Shown here: positions 25,401-34,263 of the stretch, piece by piece | Numbering within the stretch: the first letter of the stretch is position 1 | Layout: the number at the start of each line of letters is the position of its first letter | Assembly (NCBI RefSeq): GCF_036322585.1 | Contig: NZ_AP024600.1 | Span: forward strand, 5,270,001 to 5,334,000 | Origin: Luteolibacter sp. LG18 | Lineage (GTDB): Bacteria; Verrucomicrobiota; Verrucomicrobiia; Verrucomicrobiales; Akkermansiaceae | DNA length: 64,000 nucleotides | Direction: 5' to 3' | Notes under the pieces: generated by a model | What the model saw: the letters and a program-made list of their open reading frames with translations, nothing else | What the model was told of the DNA's origin: nothing | Databases searched by the model: none | Program-made: the position numbers and the translations under genes

Positions 25401-25790
25401 GCCGCTCCAGCCTTTTGGAATCTCGATCTCGCGCTGGTACCACGCCGCGCCGAGATAGTGCCGCGGTGGCTGGCACAGGAACGGCACCTTCACGTCGCCC
25501 GCCTTGGTGTAGGGCGCGTAGTCCGCGCGCTGGTGCCAGGTGCGGTCGTAGAGCGAAAGCACCCAGGGCGTCGTCGTCGAAATTTCATCGCCGTATCCCT
25601 GCGCCTCCAGGATGCCGGGGACCTGAATCTTGTCCGGCAGTTCCTTCTTCGGCCACGCCTCGTTGATTCCTACATCCGAGCGGTCGAGCGCGAAACGCCA
25701 CGCACCGGCGAGGCCGACGGTTTCATCGGGCGCGGCCGCCGCGCACATCATCGGGAGCAGCGCCTGAGCGCACAAAAGGAGCTTTCGCAT
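22473..25790 (-). CDS. Secreted GH2-family beta-galactosidase-like enzyme with C-terminal F5/8-type domain
   Basis: The protein has 1105 residues with a signal peptide of about 19 residues. The GH2 sugar-binding domain is around 28-210 (LGAAWYQREIEIPKGW), an Ig-like domain around 215-330 and the TIM barrel from about 335. Asn451-Glu452 in CLSASNEAAG is the acid/base pair and Glu536 in VVSHEVGQW the likely nucleophile. A discoidin/F5/8 type C carbohydrate-binding domain lies near 935-1075 (EYKLETSDDGAAWQTVAQG). The exact substrate (galactoside, glucuronide or mannoside) is not fixed by these motifs. It lies 241 bp downstream of the DUF5107 gene on the same strand and probably belongs to that sugar locus. 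Confidence 0.88.
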   Translation of the reverse strand: MRKLLLCAQALLPMMCAAAAPDETVGLAGAWRFALDRSDVGINEAWPKKELPDKIQVPGILEAQGYGDEISTTTPWVLSLYDRTWHQRADYAPYTKAGDVKVPFLCQPPRHYLGAAWYQREIEIPKGWSGKRTTLFLERPKWKATVWLDDKEIGSCLSLCTPHEFDFGLLAPGKHRLTVRVDNRMILPYRPDSHGVSDSLTNAWNGIVGKTELRATPAVWAEDVQVFPAADAKSARVRVHVNNATGGKAAGKVSFLIEAGPNAAPFKMAPVSVDFDSADKSTALETVLPCEGVKMWDEFTPALYKLRVAVRGEVAGKSIEQNLETTFGFRDFRADGPRFMLNGRPAFLRGTHFGGDFPLTGYPPTDTAEWKRIFKICQDHGLNHMRFHSWCPPEAAFEAADELGFYLQPEPGMWNPFSPGSEITKQLYTETERIIASYGNHPSFLCLSASNEAAGRWKQVLPEWVQHFRGADPRRLYTPDTGWSLIEAVSEPLNDGADYLAVGRVGNNRVRGDSGWFGRDFQKSIDGLGVPVVSHEVGQWCAYPDFRVIEKFKGFMRPGNYEIFRDSAAKHGLLEDNAAFARASGALQLACYKEEIEAALRTPGLGGFQLLDLHDYTGQGTALIGVLDPMWNGKGYSTPEGFKKFCNTVVPLARLKQRTFTTADKFEVPVEVANFGVAPLEAGDAAWRISDAAGAVNAEGKFKAGTLTLGKNQPLGKITTDLSKLAAPERYTLAVKVGGYENTWDFWLYPADKEAAVSAGVVETSSPVEATKALAEGKKVLFTPRLADLGWTSPPLARVPIFWNALMGPNWGRMLGLWCDTKSPALAGFPTDESCGWQWSEIVSKTRAVNLDKMPRGLKPIVSAVDDWNRNYKLGVVFEATVGTGKLLVCSANLTAAPVGLQLHRSLLDYMAGDKFQPKTAVTPAEFGGLFFDNLVMKKLNATATADGQPANGIVDGDPNTYWCSADVKNNPHPKPPHEIVVTFPQPVAMTGLVVMPRQNHREHQGDIREYKLETSDDGAAWQTVAQGQLASTFDPQTVAFGKRVTAKQLRLTALSGFGSDESASVAELAVNYAGPALPENEGSVEYRRVKTASPDIDAGGGAGH

Positions 25791-25968
25791 GGGAATCAGA
25801 AGACTGGGTTTCGATCAACAACCGGACCATTCGCGGAATCCATCCCCCACTCCACCATGCAGCGGACGGAGGTTGTCGACAAGCCATGATCCAACATCCT
25901 GGAGCCCATCTTCCATCCCTCCCTTCTACTGCAAATGGGGTATACCGGATCGAAGTGCCCCCTCTCCA

Positions 25969-25998
25969 ATCCGTGTCCATCTGTGTTCATCCGTGGTT
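25969..25998. repeat. Degenerate 10-bp tandem repeat
   Basis: Three successive decamers, CCGTGTCCAT, CTGTGTTCAT and CCGTGGTT(GG), fill part of the 241-bp gap between the GH2 and DUF5107 genes. The same words in both orientations form the element at 52211-52300. Similar 10-bp 'cDNA-like' words are seen between genes in Verrucomicrobiota and related phyla; their role is unknown. Confidence 0.7.
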
Positions 25999-26031
25999 GG
26001 ATCAATGATTCAGACGGCTTCTTGTTCCCCC

Positions 26032-29000
26032 TCACCCCATCAAATCCGCCGCCAGCGCGTGGTTCGGATCGCGTTTCAGCACCGCCGCCAGCAGCTTCTT
26101 CCCACGCGCCTGCTTCCCGAGACCCAGGCAAGCCTGCGCTTCCAGGAACCACGCCGTCGTCTCCTGGCGTTTCTGCAGGTCATCGTCGAACAGTAGCATG
26201 GTCGGCAGCGAGGTGGCGAAGTAATCGATCGTCGCCGGGGTCTTCGCCAGTTTCCGCGTATACGCCAGCAGCTCGCGCAGCAGGGTTTCCGCCGCCTTTT
26301 TCTTCCCGAGCCTTTGCAGCGAGAGCGCGGAGAAATAGGTCATCTCCGAGAACGCCCGCACGCTCATTTCCTGGAAGTCGCCACGGAACTCCGCGGACGT
26401 GACCCAATGCCGCTTCGCTCCAGCCTTGTCCCCCAGCTTCGCCAATGCCGCGCCGAGCCAGAAATGGATGTCGCTCTGGTTCGCCAGGAGGTGCTTCGCC
26501 TCGCTGAGATGGCGGGGAGAATCGAGCGCCGTTGTAAAATGATCCCGCGCCACCGCCGCCTCGCCCTTCTCCAAGGCCACCCGCCCGAGCGCGAGGTGGG
26601 TGCGGACGTGCTGGCCGAGCGCCTGCCCCTCGCCTCCTTCCCACGGTTGGAACTTGCGCGCCGACAAAATGGCCAGCGCGGCAGCATGGCGACCGGTCTG
26701 GTTGTAGAGCGCACAGATCTCCACCGAGAGATCATCGCGCCCGGCTACCAGATCGAGATGCTTCTCCAGCACCTTCAACCGCCGCGCCGGGCTTTCACCG
26801 AGGCGCTTCCAGAGCTGGTCGCGTTCATAAAGCAGGCGCGCATCGCGTGGATTCGCTTGGAAGGCCTTGTCATAGGCGGCACGCGCCTTACGCGGTTTGC
26901 CGAGCACGTTGAAATAGCCGATGCCGAGGTTCCGCCACACCACCGCGAAGGCGGGATCAAGGTGGACCGATTGCTCCCACAGCGCGATCCCCTCGTGATG
27001 GCGATGGCGGTCATAGTAGAGATTCCCGAGGTAATACGGCGCGCGGGCACCACCCGGATGCAGCCGAATCGCCGTGTGGAGAATTGCAATCTCCTCGAGG
27101 CGCGCGGGGAAGCAATAATCCGGAGATGCCGCCTCCGCCGCCCGGCATGCAGCCAAGGCCGCCTCTCCCTCCCCGAGCGCATCGTGCAGCCACGCCAGAT
27201 GGTAGTGGACCAACGGCTCCGTGCCCGGGTCCGCCGATATGCCTTCCAACAACGCCACCGCCTCGCGATGCAGCCCGGCGCGGGCAAAATCGAGTCCGAG
27301 ATCGAGCAAGGTCTGGGTGTCGCAGCGCTGCGGTTCGGCGGCTAAATAACGCGCCCATGCGTCCAGCGGATCGAGCGCGCGGTTCGCCGCCAACTGCGCC
27401 TCCGCCTCATCGCCGCGACCCAGATTCCGCAGCACGATCACCCGCAGGTTGCGCACGCCGAGCTGGTCGGTGTCCATCCGCAGCGAGCGGTCGAGATGGT
27501 CCAGCGCCGTGCTCCACTCGCCACGACGGCAATCGATCCGCGCCAGCGCATGATAGCCCGCAGCCTGCCACGGTTGGTTCCAAACCGCTTTATAAAAAGC
27601 GCCATACGCCTCGTCGTGGCGGCCCAGGTGGCACAACGTCAAGCCGAGGTTGTATAGCGGTTCGCCATCGTAAGGATTCGCGTTCCGGAGCGTGAGCCGT
27701 TCGATCGCGGCGCGGAAATGGGTTTCCGCCTGCTCGAACTCGCCCCGGCGCAGGTGCCACAGCCCCACCGCGTTGTTGCACCGCGCGTCGCCCCGATCGC
27801 GACGCAGCGCCTCGCGCCAATACAGCATCGGATCGCGGGTGGCGTGGCGGTACTGCTCCAGATGTAGGCCGGTGAGATAGAGTTCGTCCGCACTCGGGAT
27901 TTCCCCCGGTAGCGCGGGTTCGGTGGCCGCGGGCGGCACCTCCGCACGAACCGGCGGCTTCGGCGCGTAGGCGAGGATCACTCGACCGTCCTCCTCCACC
28001 ACCCGTAGCGAGGCCACCTCATCGGACCACTTGCACTTCGCCACGAACGGCTTTCCCGGCGCGAGATCCGCCGACCACTCGCGCTCCTCGCCACCGCGAC
28101 CACGCAGTAATATCCGCGCCTGCGGAAAACACGACGACACACTCACCCCGACATGCACCGCGCCATCGGCGACCGACACGTTCACCGCCGCATCGACCGT
28201 CGCATGATGCGCCGGACCGATCCGTTGGATCGGATACCAGTATTGACTCCACGTCTTCGTTTCACCCGGCATCAGGAAGGCGAAGTCCGGTTGGTTGTCC
28301 GTGTAGACGCCCGCCATGATCTCGATGTAGGGCGCGTGCTCGCCATTCGCGTCCGCGTCGGTGAGGCTGCGGTCCCAGGCGTAGCCGAATTCGTGGTTGC
28401 CCCAGGTCCACTGCTTCTTGCCCGGGGAAATGTGATGGTTCGCCACATGGACCACACCCGCTTGCTCACGGTGGTCGTAGCCCCCGAAGAAATCCTCCTG
28501 CGAGCCCATGCACATGTAGGACGTCGGCACCGGGATGTTCGCGTAGAACGAAAGGTCGTTCGCCGCATACCGGGCCACGCCCGTTCCCCCGCTGGCGGGC
28601 GGCACGTACTGCCCGGGTGCCTCATGCCCCGGCACACCACCGGCCGCGCGCGCCGCATAGTCCACGCCATAATAGTGGCCCTCGCACAGCGGATAGGTGC
28701 TCATCGATCGCCGCGCGTGATCCGCCACATAGGTGACATCCGGCGGGAAGAAGCTTTGGTAATCCTCGTGCACGCGGGTCGCCACGTTCGCCCACCACAA
28801 GAAGGTCTGCGTGGATTCCGTGCGGTTGTGCGCCCGCACCTTGAGTTCGATATACGCCTTGTCCGGATGCAGGCACACGCCGTGCATGCCCTTCATCCGC
28901 GCCAGCGGATCGTGGTCGCCACACCACACCGTCACCGAACCGTCGGCGTGCCGCTCGATCTCGACATCCACCGGCATAAAGGTCGCCGGGCGATGGTGCT

Positions 29001-29379
29001 GCGGCCAGTTGAACTCCACACCGCCGGAGATCCACGGCCCCGCCAGGCCCACCAGCGCGGGCTTGATCACGTCCTGGCGGTAGAAAAAGTCGTAGCCGTT
29101 CGTCTTGTCCCGGCCGATGTGAATGCGCCCGCCTATCTCCGGCAGGATCATCACCTCGAGATACTCGTTCTCCAGCCACACCGCGTCCCACGCGCGATCG
29201 GTCTTCTCCTCCGCGATGCGGTCGTGGAAGGGCAGCGGATAAACCTTGCCGCTGCTACCTTGGTAAACCCGCTTCTCCAGGAACATCGGGTTCTTGTCCG
29301 CGGGCAGCGGCTCATAGGTCGGAAGGACAATGGCTTCGCGGCGGACGGTGACCGCGCGCTGGGAGGAATCGGAGGACAT
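26032..29379 (-). CDS. DUF5107 domain protein with long TPR C-terminus
   Basis: The protein has 1115 residues and no signal peptide. Residues about 10-400 form a galactose-mutarotase-like beta-sandwich of the DUF5107 type (YLEVMILPEIGGRIHIGRDK; SGGVEFNWPQHHRPATFMPV; VWCGDHDPLARMKGMHG). From about 480 the sequence is a chain of helix pairs of TPR type (NAVGLWHLRRGEFEQAETHF; YNLGLTLCHLGRHDEAYGAF; FAVVWRNLGIGYFNVLGKPR) to the C-terminus. Members co-occur with glycoside hydrolases and sugar transporters and are thought to act on or bind carbohydrate, but the activity is not established. It starts 19 bp after the sugar symporter stop, so the two are probably co-transcribed. Confidence 0.85.
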   Translation of the reverse strand: MSSDSSQRAVTVRREAIVLPTYEPLPADKNPMFLEKRVYQGSSGKVYPLPFHDRIAEEKTDRAWDAVWLENEYLEVMILPEIGGRIHIGRDKTNGYDFFYRQDVIKPALVGLAGPWISGGVEFNWPQHHRPATFMPVDVEIERHADGSVTVWCGDHDPLARMKGMHGVCLHPDKAYIELKVRAHNRTESTQTFLWWANVATRVHEDYQSFFPPDVTYVADHARRSMSTYPLCEGHYYGVDYAARAAGGVPGHEAPGQYVPPASGGTGVARYAANDLSFYANIPVPTSYMCMGSQEDFFGGYDHREQAGVVHVANHHISPGKKQWTWGNHEFGYAWDRSLTDADANGEHAPYIEIMAGVYTDNQPDFAFLMPGETKTWSQYWYPIQRIGPAHHATVDAAVNVSVADGAVHVGVSVSSCFPQARILLRGRGGEEREWSADLAPGKPFVAKCKWSDEVASLRVVEEDGRVILAYAPKPPVRAEVPPAATEPALPGEIPSADELYLTGLHLEQYRHATRDPMLYWREALRRDRGDARCNNAVGLWHLRRGEFEQAETHFRAAIERLTLRNANPYDGEPLYNLGLTLCHLGRHDEAYGAFYKAVWNQPWQAAGYHALARIDCRRGEWSTALDHLDRSLRMDTDQLGVRNLRVIVLRNLGRGDEAEAQLAANRALDPLDAWARYLAAEPQRCDTQTLLDLGLDFARAGLHREAVALLEGISADPGTEPLVHYHLAWLHDALGEGEAALAACRAAEAASPDYCFPARLEEIAILHTAIRLHPGGARAPYYLGNLYYDRHRHHEGIALWEQSVHLDPAFAVVWRNLGIGYFNVLGKPRKARAAYDKAFQANPRDARLLYERDQLWKRLGESPARRLKVLEKHLDLVAGRDDLSVEICALYNQTGRHAAALAILSARKFQPWEGGEGQALGQHVRTHLALGRVALEKGEAAVARDHFTTALDSPRHLSEAKHLLANQSDIHFWLGAALAKLGDKAGAKRHWVTSAEFRGDFQEMSVRAFSEMTYFSALSLQRLGKKKAAETLLRELLAYTRKLAKTPATIDYFATSLPTMLLFDDDLQKRQETTAWFLEAQACLGLGKQARGKKLLAAVLKRDPNHALAADLMG

Positions 29380-29398
29380 GGGAATTCGAAAGGAACGT

Positions 29399-30865
29399 TC
29401 AATCCACCAACTCGCGCTCGATTTGCTCGAGGCTCTTGCCCTTGGTTTCGGGCAGCCGGAATTTCACCAGCAGGAAGCCGCCCACGCAGATCCCCGCGTA
29501 GAGCCAGAAGGTCCCGGCCGGGCCGAGGCGCTCGTTGAGAATCGGGAAGGTGTAGGTGAGGATGAAACAGGCCAACCACAGGAAGAACACCGAGACCGAC
29601 ATCGCCGCGCCACGGATGCGGTTCGGGAAAATCTCCGCGATCACCACCCACGTCACCGGAGCCAGCGTGGCCGAGTAGCAGGCGATCGCGCCGAGCACCA
29701 GCGCCAGCACCGGCGTGCCTTGGATCGAACCGTGGTAGCAATACCCCATCAGGCCATAGACCACTACCAATCCGGCCGCCCCCGCCAGCATCAGCGGCCT
29801 GCGCCCCAGCCGGTCCACCACCGCCATCGCCACCAGCGTGAACACCAGGTTCACCGAACCGGTCCACGCGATGTTCTGCAGCGTGTCATCGATGCTGTAG
29901 CCCGCCGATTTGAAGATCTCCGCGGCGTAGTTGAAAATCACGTTGATGCCGCACCACTGCTGGAACACCGCCAGGCCGATGCCGAGGATCAGAATTTTAA
30001 GCATCCGCGGTTCGAACAGAGCGCCGAAGTGGACCTTCGCCTCGCCGTCATCCGCCAGCGTCGATTGGATCGAGGCCAGCACGCGCCGGCCGTAGTCCTC
30101 GCCGCCGAGCTTCGCGAGGATGCCCTGCGCTTTTTCCGGGTGGCCGTTCTTCACCAGCCAACGCGGGCTCTCCGGCACGATGAACATGCCTGCGACGAAC
30201 AACAGCGAGGGCACCACCGTGATCCCGAACATCCAGCGCCAACCGATGGCCTCATTCCACGCCAGCGCCGCCGCGGCATCGCCCGCGCCACCCAGCCAAC
30301 CGGGAAACACCCGCGCCACCCCGAGGTTCACCACCTGGGCCAGCAGCACGCCGATGACGATGGTGAACTGGTTCAGCGACACCAACCGCCCGCGTAGTGC
30401 AGGGGGCGCAATCTCCGCGATGTACATCGGCGAAAGGTTCGAGGCCAGGCCGATCGCCACCCCGCCGAGGATGCGCCAGGCGACGAAAGCGTTGAAAGTC
30501 CCCGCGATCCCGGTGCCCACCGAGGTCACCGCGAACAACACCGCCGAGAGCAGCAGCAACCGCTTCCGCCCGAAGCGGTCGCTCAGCCCGCCGGACAACA
30601 ACGCGCCGAGGAGACACCCGATCAGCGCGCAACTCTGCGCCCAGCCCTTCGCCTGCGGCGTGGTGAGCTGGAAGAACTTCTCATAGAACGGCGCGGCCCC
30701 GCCGATCACCACCCAATCGTAGCCGAACAACAGCCCGCCGAGCGCGGCGGTGGTGGCGATCAGCCACAGGAACGCGCCGTGGCGGGCTGCCGGGACGATG
30801 GACTCATCCCCCTGGGTGGTGCTGGAAACGACTATGGCCATGGACGGTGCTGGGAAGTCTTCCAT
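29399..30865 (-). CDS. MFS sugar/H+ symporter (sugar porter family)
   Basis: The protein has 488 residues with about twelve transmembrane helices. Sugar-porter signatures are present: GLLFGYDWVVIGGA in helix 1, SGGLSDRFGRKRLLLLSAV between helices 2 and 3, VPESPRWLVKNGHPEKA in the central loop, DRLGRRPLMLAG and the C-terminal LPETKGKSLEQIE. It should bring a monosaccharide across the inner membrane with protons; xylose, galactose and arabinose carriers are the closest types, and the AraC neighbour does not decide between them. An alternative start lies at 30841. It diverges from the AraC-type regulator, whose product probably controls it. Confidence 0.9.
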   Translation of the reverse strand: MEDFPAPSMAIVVSSTTQGDESIVPAARHGAFLWLIATTAALGGLLFGYDWVVIGGAAPFYEKFFQLTTPQAKGWAQSCALIGCLLGALLSGGLSDRFGRKRLLLLSAVLFAVTSVGTGIAGTFNAFVAWRILGGVAIGLASNLSPMYIAEIAPPALRGRLVSLNQFTIVIGVLLAQVVNLGVARVFPGWLGGAGDAAAALAWNEAIGWRWMFGITVVPSLLFVAGMFIVPESPRWLVKNGHPEKAQGILAKLGGEDYGRRVLASIQSTLADDGEAKVHFGALFEPRMLKILILGIGLAVFQQWCGINVIFNYAAEIFKSAGYSIDDTLQNIAWTGSVNLVFTLVAMAVVDRLGRRPLMLAGAAGLVVVYGLMGYCYHGSIQGTPVLALVLGAIACYSATLAPVTWVVIAEIFPNRIRGAAMSVSVFFLWLACFILTYTFPILNERLGPAGTFWLYAGICVGGFLLVKFRLPETKGKSLEQIERELVD

Positions 30866-30914
30866 TTAAACCAAAAATCCCTCCCCGATCACAATGGATC
30901 ATCGGAGGAAAAAC
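30866..30914. promoter_or_regulatory. Short divergent intergenic region between symporter and AraC genes
   Basis: Only 49 bp separate the two start codons, AT-rich at TTTAAACCAAAAAT. GGAGG at 30904-30908, 6 bp before the ATG at 30915, is a strong ribosome-binding site and decides the AraC start. Promoters and the operator must lie here or inside the 5' ends of the two genes. No inverted operator was identified. Confidence 0.5.
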
Positions 30915-31871
30915 ATGGACGATCCTAGGATTTCAAAAGACAACCAGACCGTGACCGCCAACCCCGTCCAACCACTTCACGCGAGCCACCGCGTCAAGGA
31001 AGGCTTCGCCGGTCAACGGCTGCTCATCGTGCCACCGGACCGGATCCAGCACGGCTCGCGGCTGCCAGTCGTGAAGGACCTCCAGGTGACCCACATCGGC
31101 CACTACCACTCCGCACCGCATCACTACGTCCACCGCCGCAAGGGCAGCCCGCAGGCCATCCTCATCTACTGCCTGGACGGCTGTGGCTACTGTGAAACCG
31201 AAGGAAACACGGTCACCGTCGGACCCGGCCAATTGCTGGTGCTTCCCGCCGGAATGCCCCACGCCTACTTTGCCGACGAGGCCCGGCCGTGGAGCATCTT
31301 CTGGATCCATTTCACCGGACAACGCGCCACCGACCACCTCGCCGCCCTCACCGGCGGTGAATCCCGCACCCTGCTGGAAATCCCGGAGATTGAGATCCTC
31401 CGCACCGCCTTCGAGGAAACCTACCGCCATGCGCTGGATGGATTTTCCGATGCCGGGCTTCTTGGCCTCACCACCGGTCTTTCCCGTCTCATCGGGCTGG
31501 CCCGGATCTACTCCGCCAGCGGCAACCGGCGCTCCCGCGAAACCGAGGACCGTATTCTCAAAACCATCCGCAGGCTCCAAGCCGAGCCGACCCGCGACTG
31601 GCAGGTCGAAGAACTCGCCACATTGGCCGGAATGTCGCCGCCGCATTTCCACGATCGCTTCCACCAGCAGGCCGGTTGCCCGCCGAAGCAGTTCCTGATC
31701 CGCCTGCGCCTCCAAACCGCTTGCGCGCTGATGCTGGACCCCGGTCTCACCATCGCGGAAATCTCCCGCCGCGTCGGCTACGAAGACCCCTACTATTTTA
31801 GCCGACTGTTCCGCCGTCACCTCGGCCAATCGCCCGCCGCCTACCGGCGTGAGATCGGGGGCAAGCGGTGA
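30915..31871 (+). CDS. AraC-family transcriptional regulator
   Basis: The protein has 318 residues. The start at 30915 is preferred over 30894 because GGAGG lies at the right distance. The N-terminal half is a cupin-type effector domain (about 60-150; VTVGPGQLLVLPAGMPHAYF). The C-terminal 100 residues hold two helix-turn-helix units (LATLAGMSPPHFHDRFHQQ; IAEISRRVGYEDPYYFSRLF), ending in the common PAAYRRE. It presumably activates the divergent symporter-DUF5107-GH2 locus in response to a sugar, an inference from position. Confidence 0.92.
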   Translation: MDDPRISKDNQTVTANPVQPLHASHRVKEGFAGQRLLIVPPDRIQHGSRLPVVKDLQVTHIGHYHSAPHHYVHRRKGSPQAILIYCLDGCGYCETEGNTVTVGPGQLLVLPAGMPHAYFADEARPWSIFWIHFTGQRATDHLAALTGGESRTLLEIPEIEILRTAFEETYRHALDGFSDAGLLGLTTGLSRLIGLARIYSASGNRRSRETEDRILKTIRRLQAEPTRDWQVEELATLAGMSPPHFHDRFHQQAGCPPKQFLIRLRLQTACALMLDPGLTIAEISRRVGYEDPYYFSRLFRRHLGQSPAAYRREIGGKR

Positions 31872-31931
31872 GCAAATGACGGCAGCGCGGGGCATGACGC
31901 CCGACATGCGGAAGCACCGCCAGTGGACATC

Positions 31932-32381
31932 TCACGGCGCGGCCACATCCAGCCCGGAGACCCGCTCCTTGCCATCGCGCTCGTTCACCGTGATCCTCAG
32001 CATCTTGTTCGGAGAGGCCGCGGTGACCACCGTGTGGGTCGCATCATGCTCCGCCACTTTCCACGCGCCGAAGTCCTCCAGCTTCCCGCCCGCACTCTGG
32101 AACGATGACGCAAATTGGGTGATGAAGCCTTCACGGAAACGGCGCTGATCCTCCTCCGAAGCCATCACCACGTAGGCCGCGCCCACGTCCGTGCCGAACG
32201 ATTTCAGCATCTTCCAATCGATGTCCGAGCTCACCGCCTGATCACCCTTGGCGAGGCTTTCGAAGGTCTTGCGGGCGAAGGTGGCGTCCCCCACCGTTTC
32301 CACCTTCGTCTTCACCTCCTTGCAGGAGCAGACGAGGGCGGCGGCGGCGAGGAGCGGGAGGGCAAATCCGGTGGCTTTCAT
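31932..32381 (-). CDS. Hypothetical lipoprotein
   Basis: The protein has 149 residues. The start at 32381 gives a lipoprotein signal, MKATGFALPLLAAAALVCSC, with the lipobox Cys at residue 20 (or 18). The mature part has a KTKVETVGDATFARKTFESL helix and a C-terminal strand region (MLRITVNERDGKERVSGLDV). No family was recognised. It is convergent with the AraC gene and divergent from mqo. Confidence 0.7.
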   Translation of the reverse strand: MKATGFALPLLAAAALVCSCKEVKTKVETVGDATFARKTFESLAKGDQAVSSDIDWKMLKSFGTDVGAAYVVMASEEDQRRFREGFITQFASSFQSAGGKLEDFGAWKVAEHDATHTVVTAASPNKMLRITVNERDGKERVSGLDVAAP

Positions 32382-32583
32382 GGCTGGAGTCTCTGGCAAA
32401 GTTGTCCTAACAAGTACACCCGTTCCGGCGAGGCGCAACCGGAGGCGGTGATGCCATCCCGCCCATCCAGCGAAAATCTTTCATTTTCTGGAAAATTCTT
32501 TTTTACGTGAAACCGGCCGCCGATCCCGCAACACTCGCGCGCCAGCCCTTCGCGACCATCCCGACCGATCCCGCCACCGACCC

Positions 32584-34083
32584 ATGAAGCACCACAGCCA
32601 CATCGAGAACCCGGACGTCATCCTCATCGGCAGCGGCGTGATGTCGTCCAACCTGGGCGCCATGCTCAAGCGCCTGGACCCGTCCCTCTCGATCCAGGTC
32701 TACGAGGTCACCGATGAACTGGCGCAGGAAAGCTCCCACGGCTGGAACAACGCCGGCACCGGCCACGCCGGCATCTGCGAGCTGAGCTACACCCCGAAGG
32801 CCGAGGCCGATGGCACCGTCAACGCGGCCAACCCCATCAAGATTTTCGAACAGTTCGACCACTCGAAGCAGTTCTGGGCGCACGCCGTGGAAGAAGGCAT
32901 GATCGATGACCCGGCGGCCTTCATCAATCCCGTGCCGCACATCAGCTTCGTGCACGGCCAGGCGCAGGTCGACTTTCTCAAGGCCCGCCACGCGGCGATG
33001 TCCGCCCACCATTTCTTCGCGGACATGGAATACTCCACGGACCGCGACACCATCGCCTCCTGGGCCCCGCTGTTGCTGGCTGGCCGCGGTGATGTGCCCA
33101 TTGCCGCCACCAAGATGGACGGCGGCACCGATGTGAACTTCGGCGAGGTCTCCCGCAAGCTCCTCGGCTGGCTCGCGAAGCAACCCGGCTGCGGCATCGC
33201 CAGCCGCCACCGCGTCACCAACCTCACCAAGAAGGACGGCCGGTGGGAGGTGGTCGTGAAGAATCTTGAAACCGGCGAGTCGTTCGAGAATCACGCCAAG
33301 TTCGTCTTCGTCGGCGCCGGCGGTGGCAGCCTGCCGCTCCTCCAGAAGTCCGGCATCCCGGAAGCCAAGGGCCTCGGCGGCTTCCCCATCGGCGGCCAAT
33401 GGCTGGTCTGCGACAATCCCGAGATCGTCGAAAAGCATCAGGCGAAGGTCTACGGGCAGGCGCTCGACGCCGCGCCCACCATGGCCGTGCCGCACCTCGA
33501 CACCCGCATCCTGGACGGCAAGAAGACCCTGCTCTTCGGCCCCTTCGCCGCCTGGACCACCAAGTTCCTCAACAAGGAAGGCAGCTTCCTGGACCTCCCG
33601 CTCTCCGTGAAGCCCGACAACCTCGCCACTCTGGTGAAAATCGGCATCAGCAACCTCGACCTCGTGCGCTACCTCGTCCAACAGGGCACCCAGAGCATGA
33701 ACGACCGCCTTGAGGTGCTTCACGTTTTCTACCCCGCCGCGAAGACCGCCGATTGGAAACTCATCGACGCCGGCATCCGCGTGCAGGCGATCAAGAAAAC
33801 CGACGGCGAGGCCGGCATCGTCCACTACGGCACCGAGGTCATCACCAACCAGGACCGCTCCATCTCCGCCCTGCTCGGTGCCTCCCCCGGGGCCTCTGTG
33901 TCCGTGAACATCGTGCTCCAGGTGGTGAAGACCTGCTTCGCCAAGCTGCTGGAAACTCCTGAAGGCAAGGCCCGCATGTCCGCCATGATCCCGACCTGGG
34001 ACCAGGACATCAAGCTGCCCGAAAACGCCGACCGCTTCCGCACTGTCAGCCAACACGCCGACAAGGTGCTCGGCCTGGTGTGA
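32584..34083 (+). CDS. mqo: Malate:quinone oxidoreductase
   Basis: The protein has 499 residues, the family's usual length. The N-terminal FAD-binding motif is DVILIGSGVMSSNLGAML (about residues 11-28). Family segments include SSHGWNNAGTGHAGICELSY, FVFVGAGGGSLPLLQKSGIP and GAFPIGGQW-like GGFPIGGQWLVCDNP, and the C-terminal GASPGASVSVNIVLQVV. It oxidises malate to oxaloacetate and passes electrons to quinone at the inner membrane, replacing or supplementing NAD-dependent malate dehydrogenase in the TCA cycle. It is monocistronic, with an AT-rich upstream patch (32470-32510) that probably carries its promoter. Confidence 0.96.
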   Translation: MKHHSHIENPDVILIGSGVMSSNLGAMLKRLDPSLSIQVYEVTDELAQESSHGWNNAGTGHAGICELSYTPKAEADGTVNAANPIKIFEQFDHSKQFWAHAVEEGMIDDPAAFINPVPHISFVHGQAQVDFLKARHAAMSAHHFFADMEYSTDRDTIASWAPLLLAGRGDVPIAATKMDGGTDVNFGEVSRKLLGWLAKQPGCGIASRHRVTNLTKKDGRWEVVVKNLETGESFENHAKFVFVGAGGGSLPLLQKSGIPEAKGLGGFPIGGQWLVCDNPEIVEKHQAKVYGQALDAAPTMAVPHLDTRILDGKKTLLFGPFAAWTTKFLNKEGSFLDLPLSVKPDNLATLVKIGISNLDLVRYLVQQGTQSMNDRLEVLHVFYPAAKTADWKLIDAGIRVQAIKKTDGEAGIVHYGTEVITNQDRSISALLGASPGASVSVNIVLQVVKTCFAKLLETPEGKARMSAMIPTWDQDIKLPENADRFRTVSQHADKVLGLV

Positions 34084-34087
34084 AATC

Positions 34088-34111
34088 GTAGCGCAAGGCT
34101 CCCGCCTCGCG
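34088..34111 (+). repeat. REP-like hairpin with GTAG head, 4 bp after mqo
   Basis: GTAG is followed by CGCAAGGC, loop TCCC, and GCCTCGCG: an 8-bp stem with one mismatch. It directly follows the mqo stop codon and could act as a 3' stabilising or terminating hairpin. It belongs to the GTAG-headed group but with a different stem sequence. Confidence 0.6.
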
Positions 34112-34263
34112 CCACTCCTAGGCACAAAACCGGACATTAATCCTGTGCATGGCCCATGAGCGGTGTTACCCTATCAGGTGGTGCCATCGCCGCCCGTGCT
34201 CATTGACAGGAGATCCAGCCAGGATTGGAGATCCGGCCTCGGCGGTGGCACTGCATTTCGTAA

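Noticed and set aside
22368..25889. A plus-strand open frame of 1173 codons opposite the GH2 gene
   Set aside because: The minus-strand protein has clear GH2 catalytic motifs and a signal peptide; the plus frame is Arg/His-rich shadow sequence.
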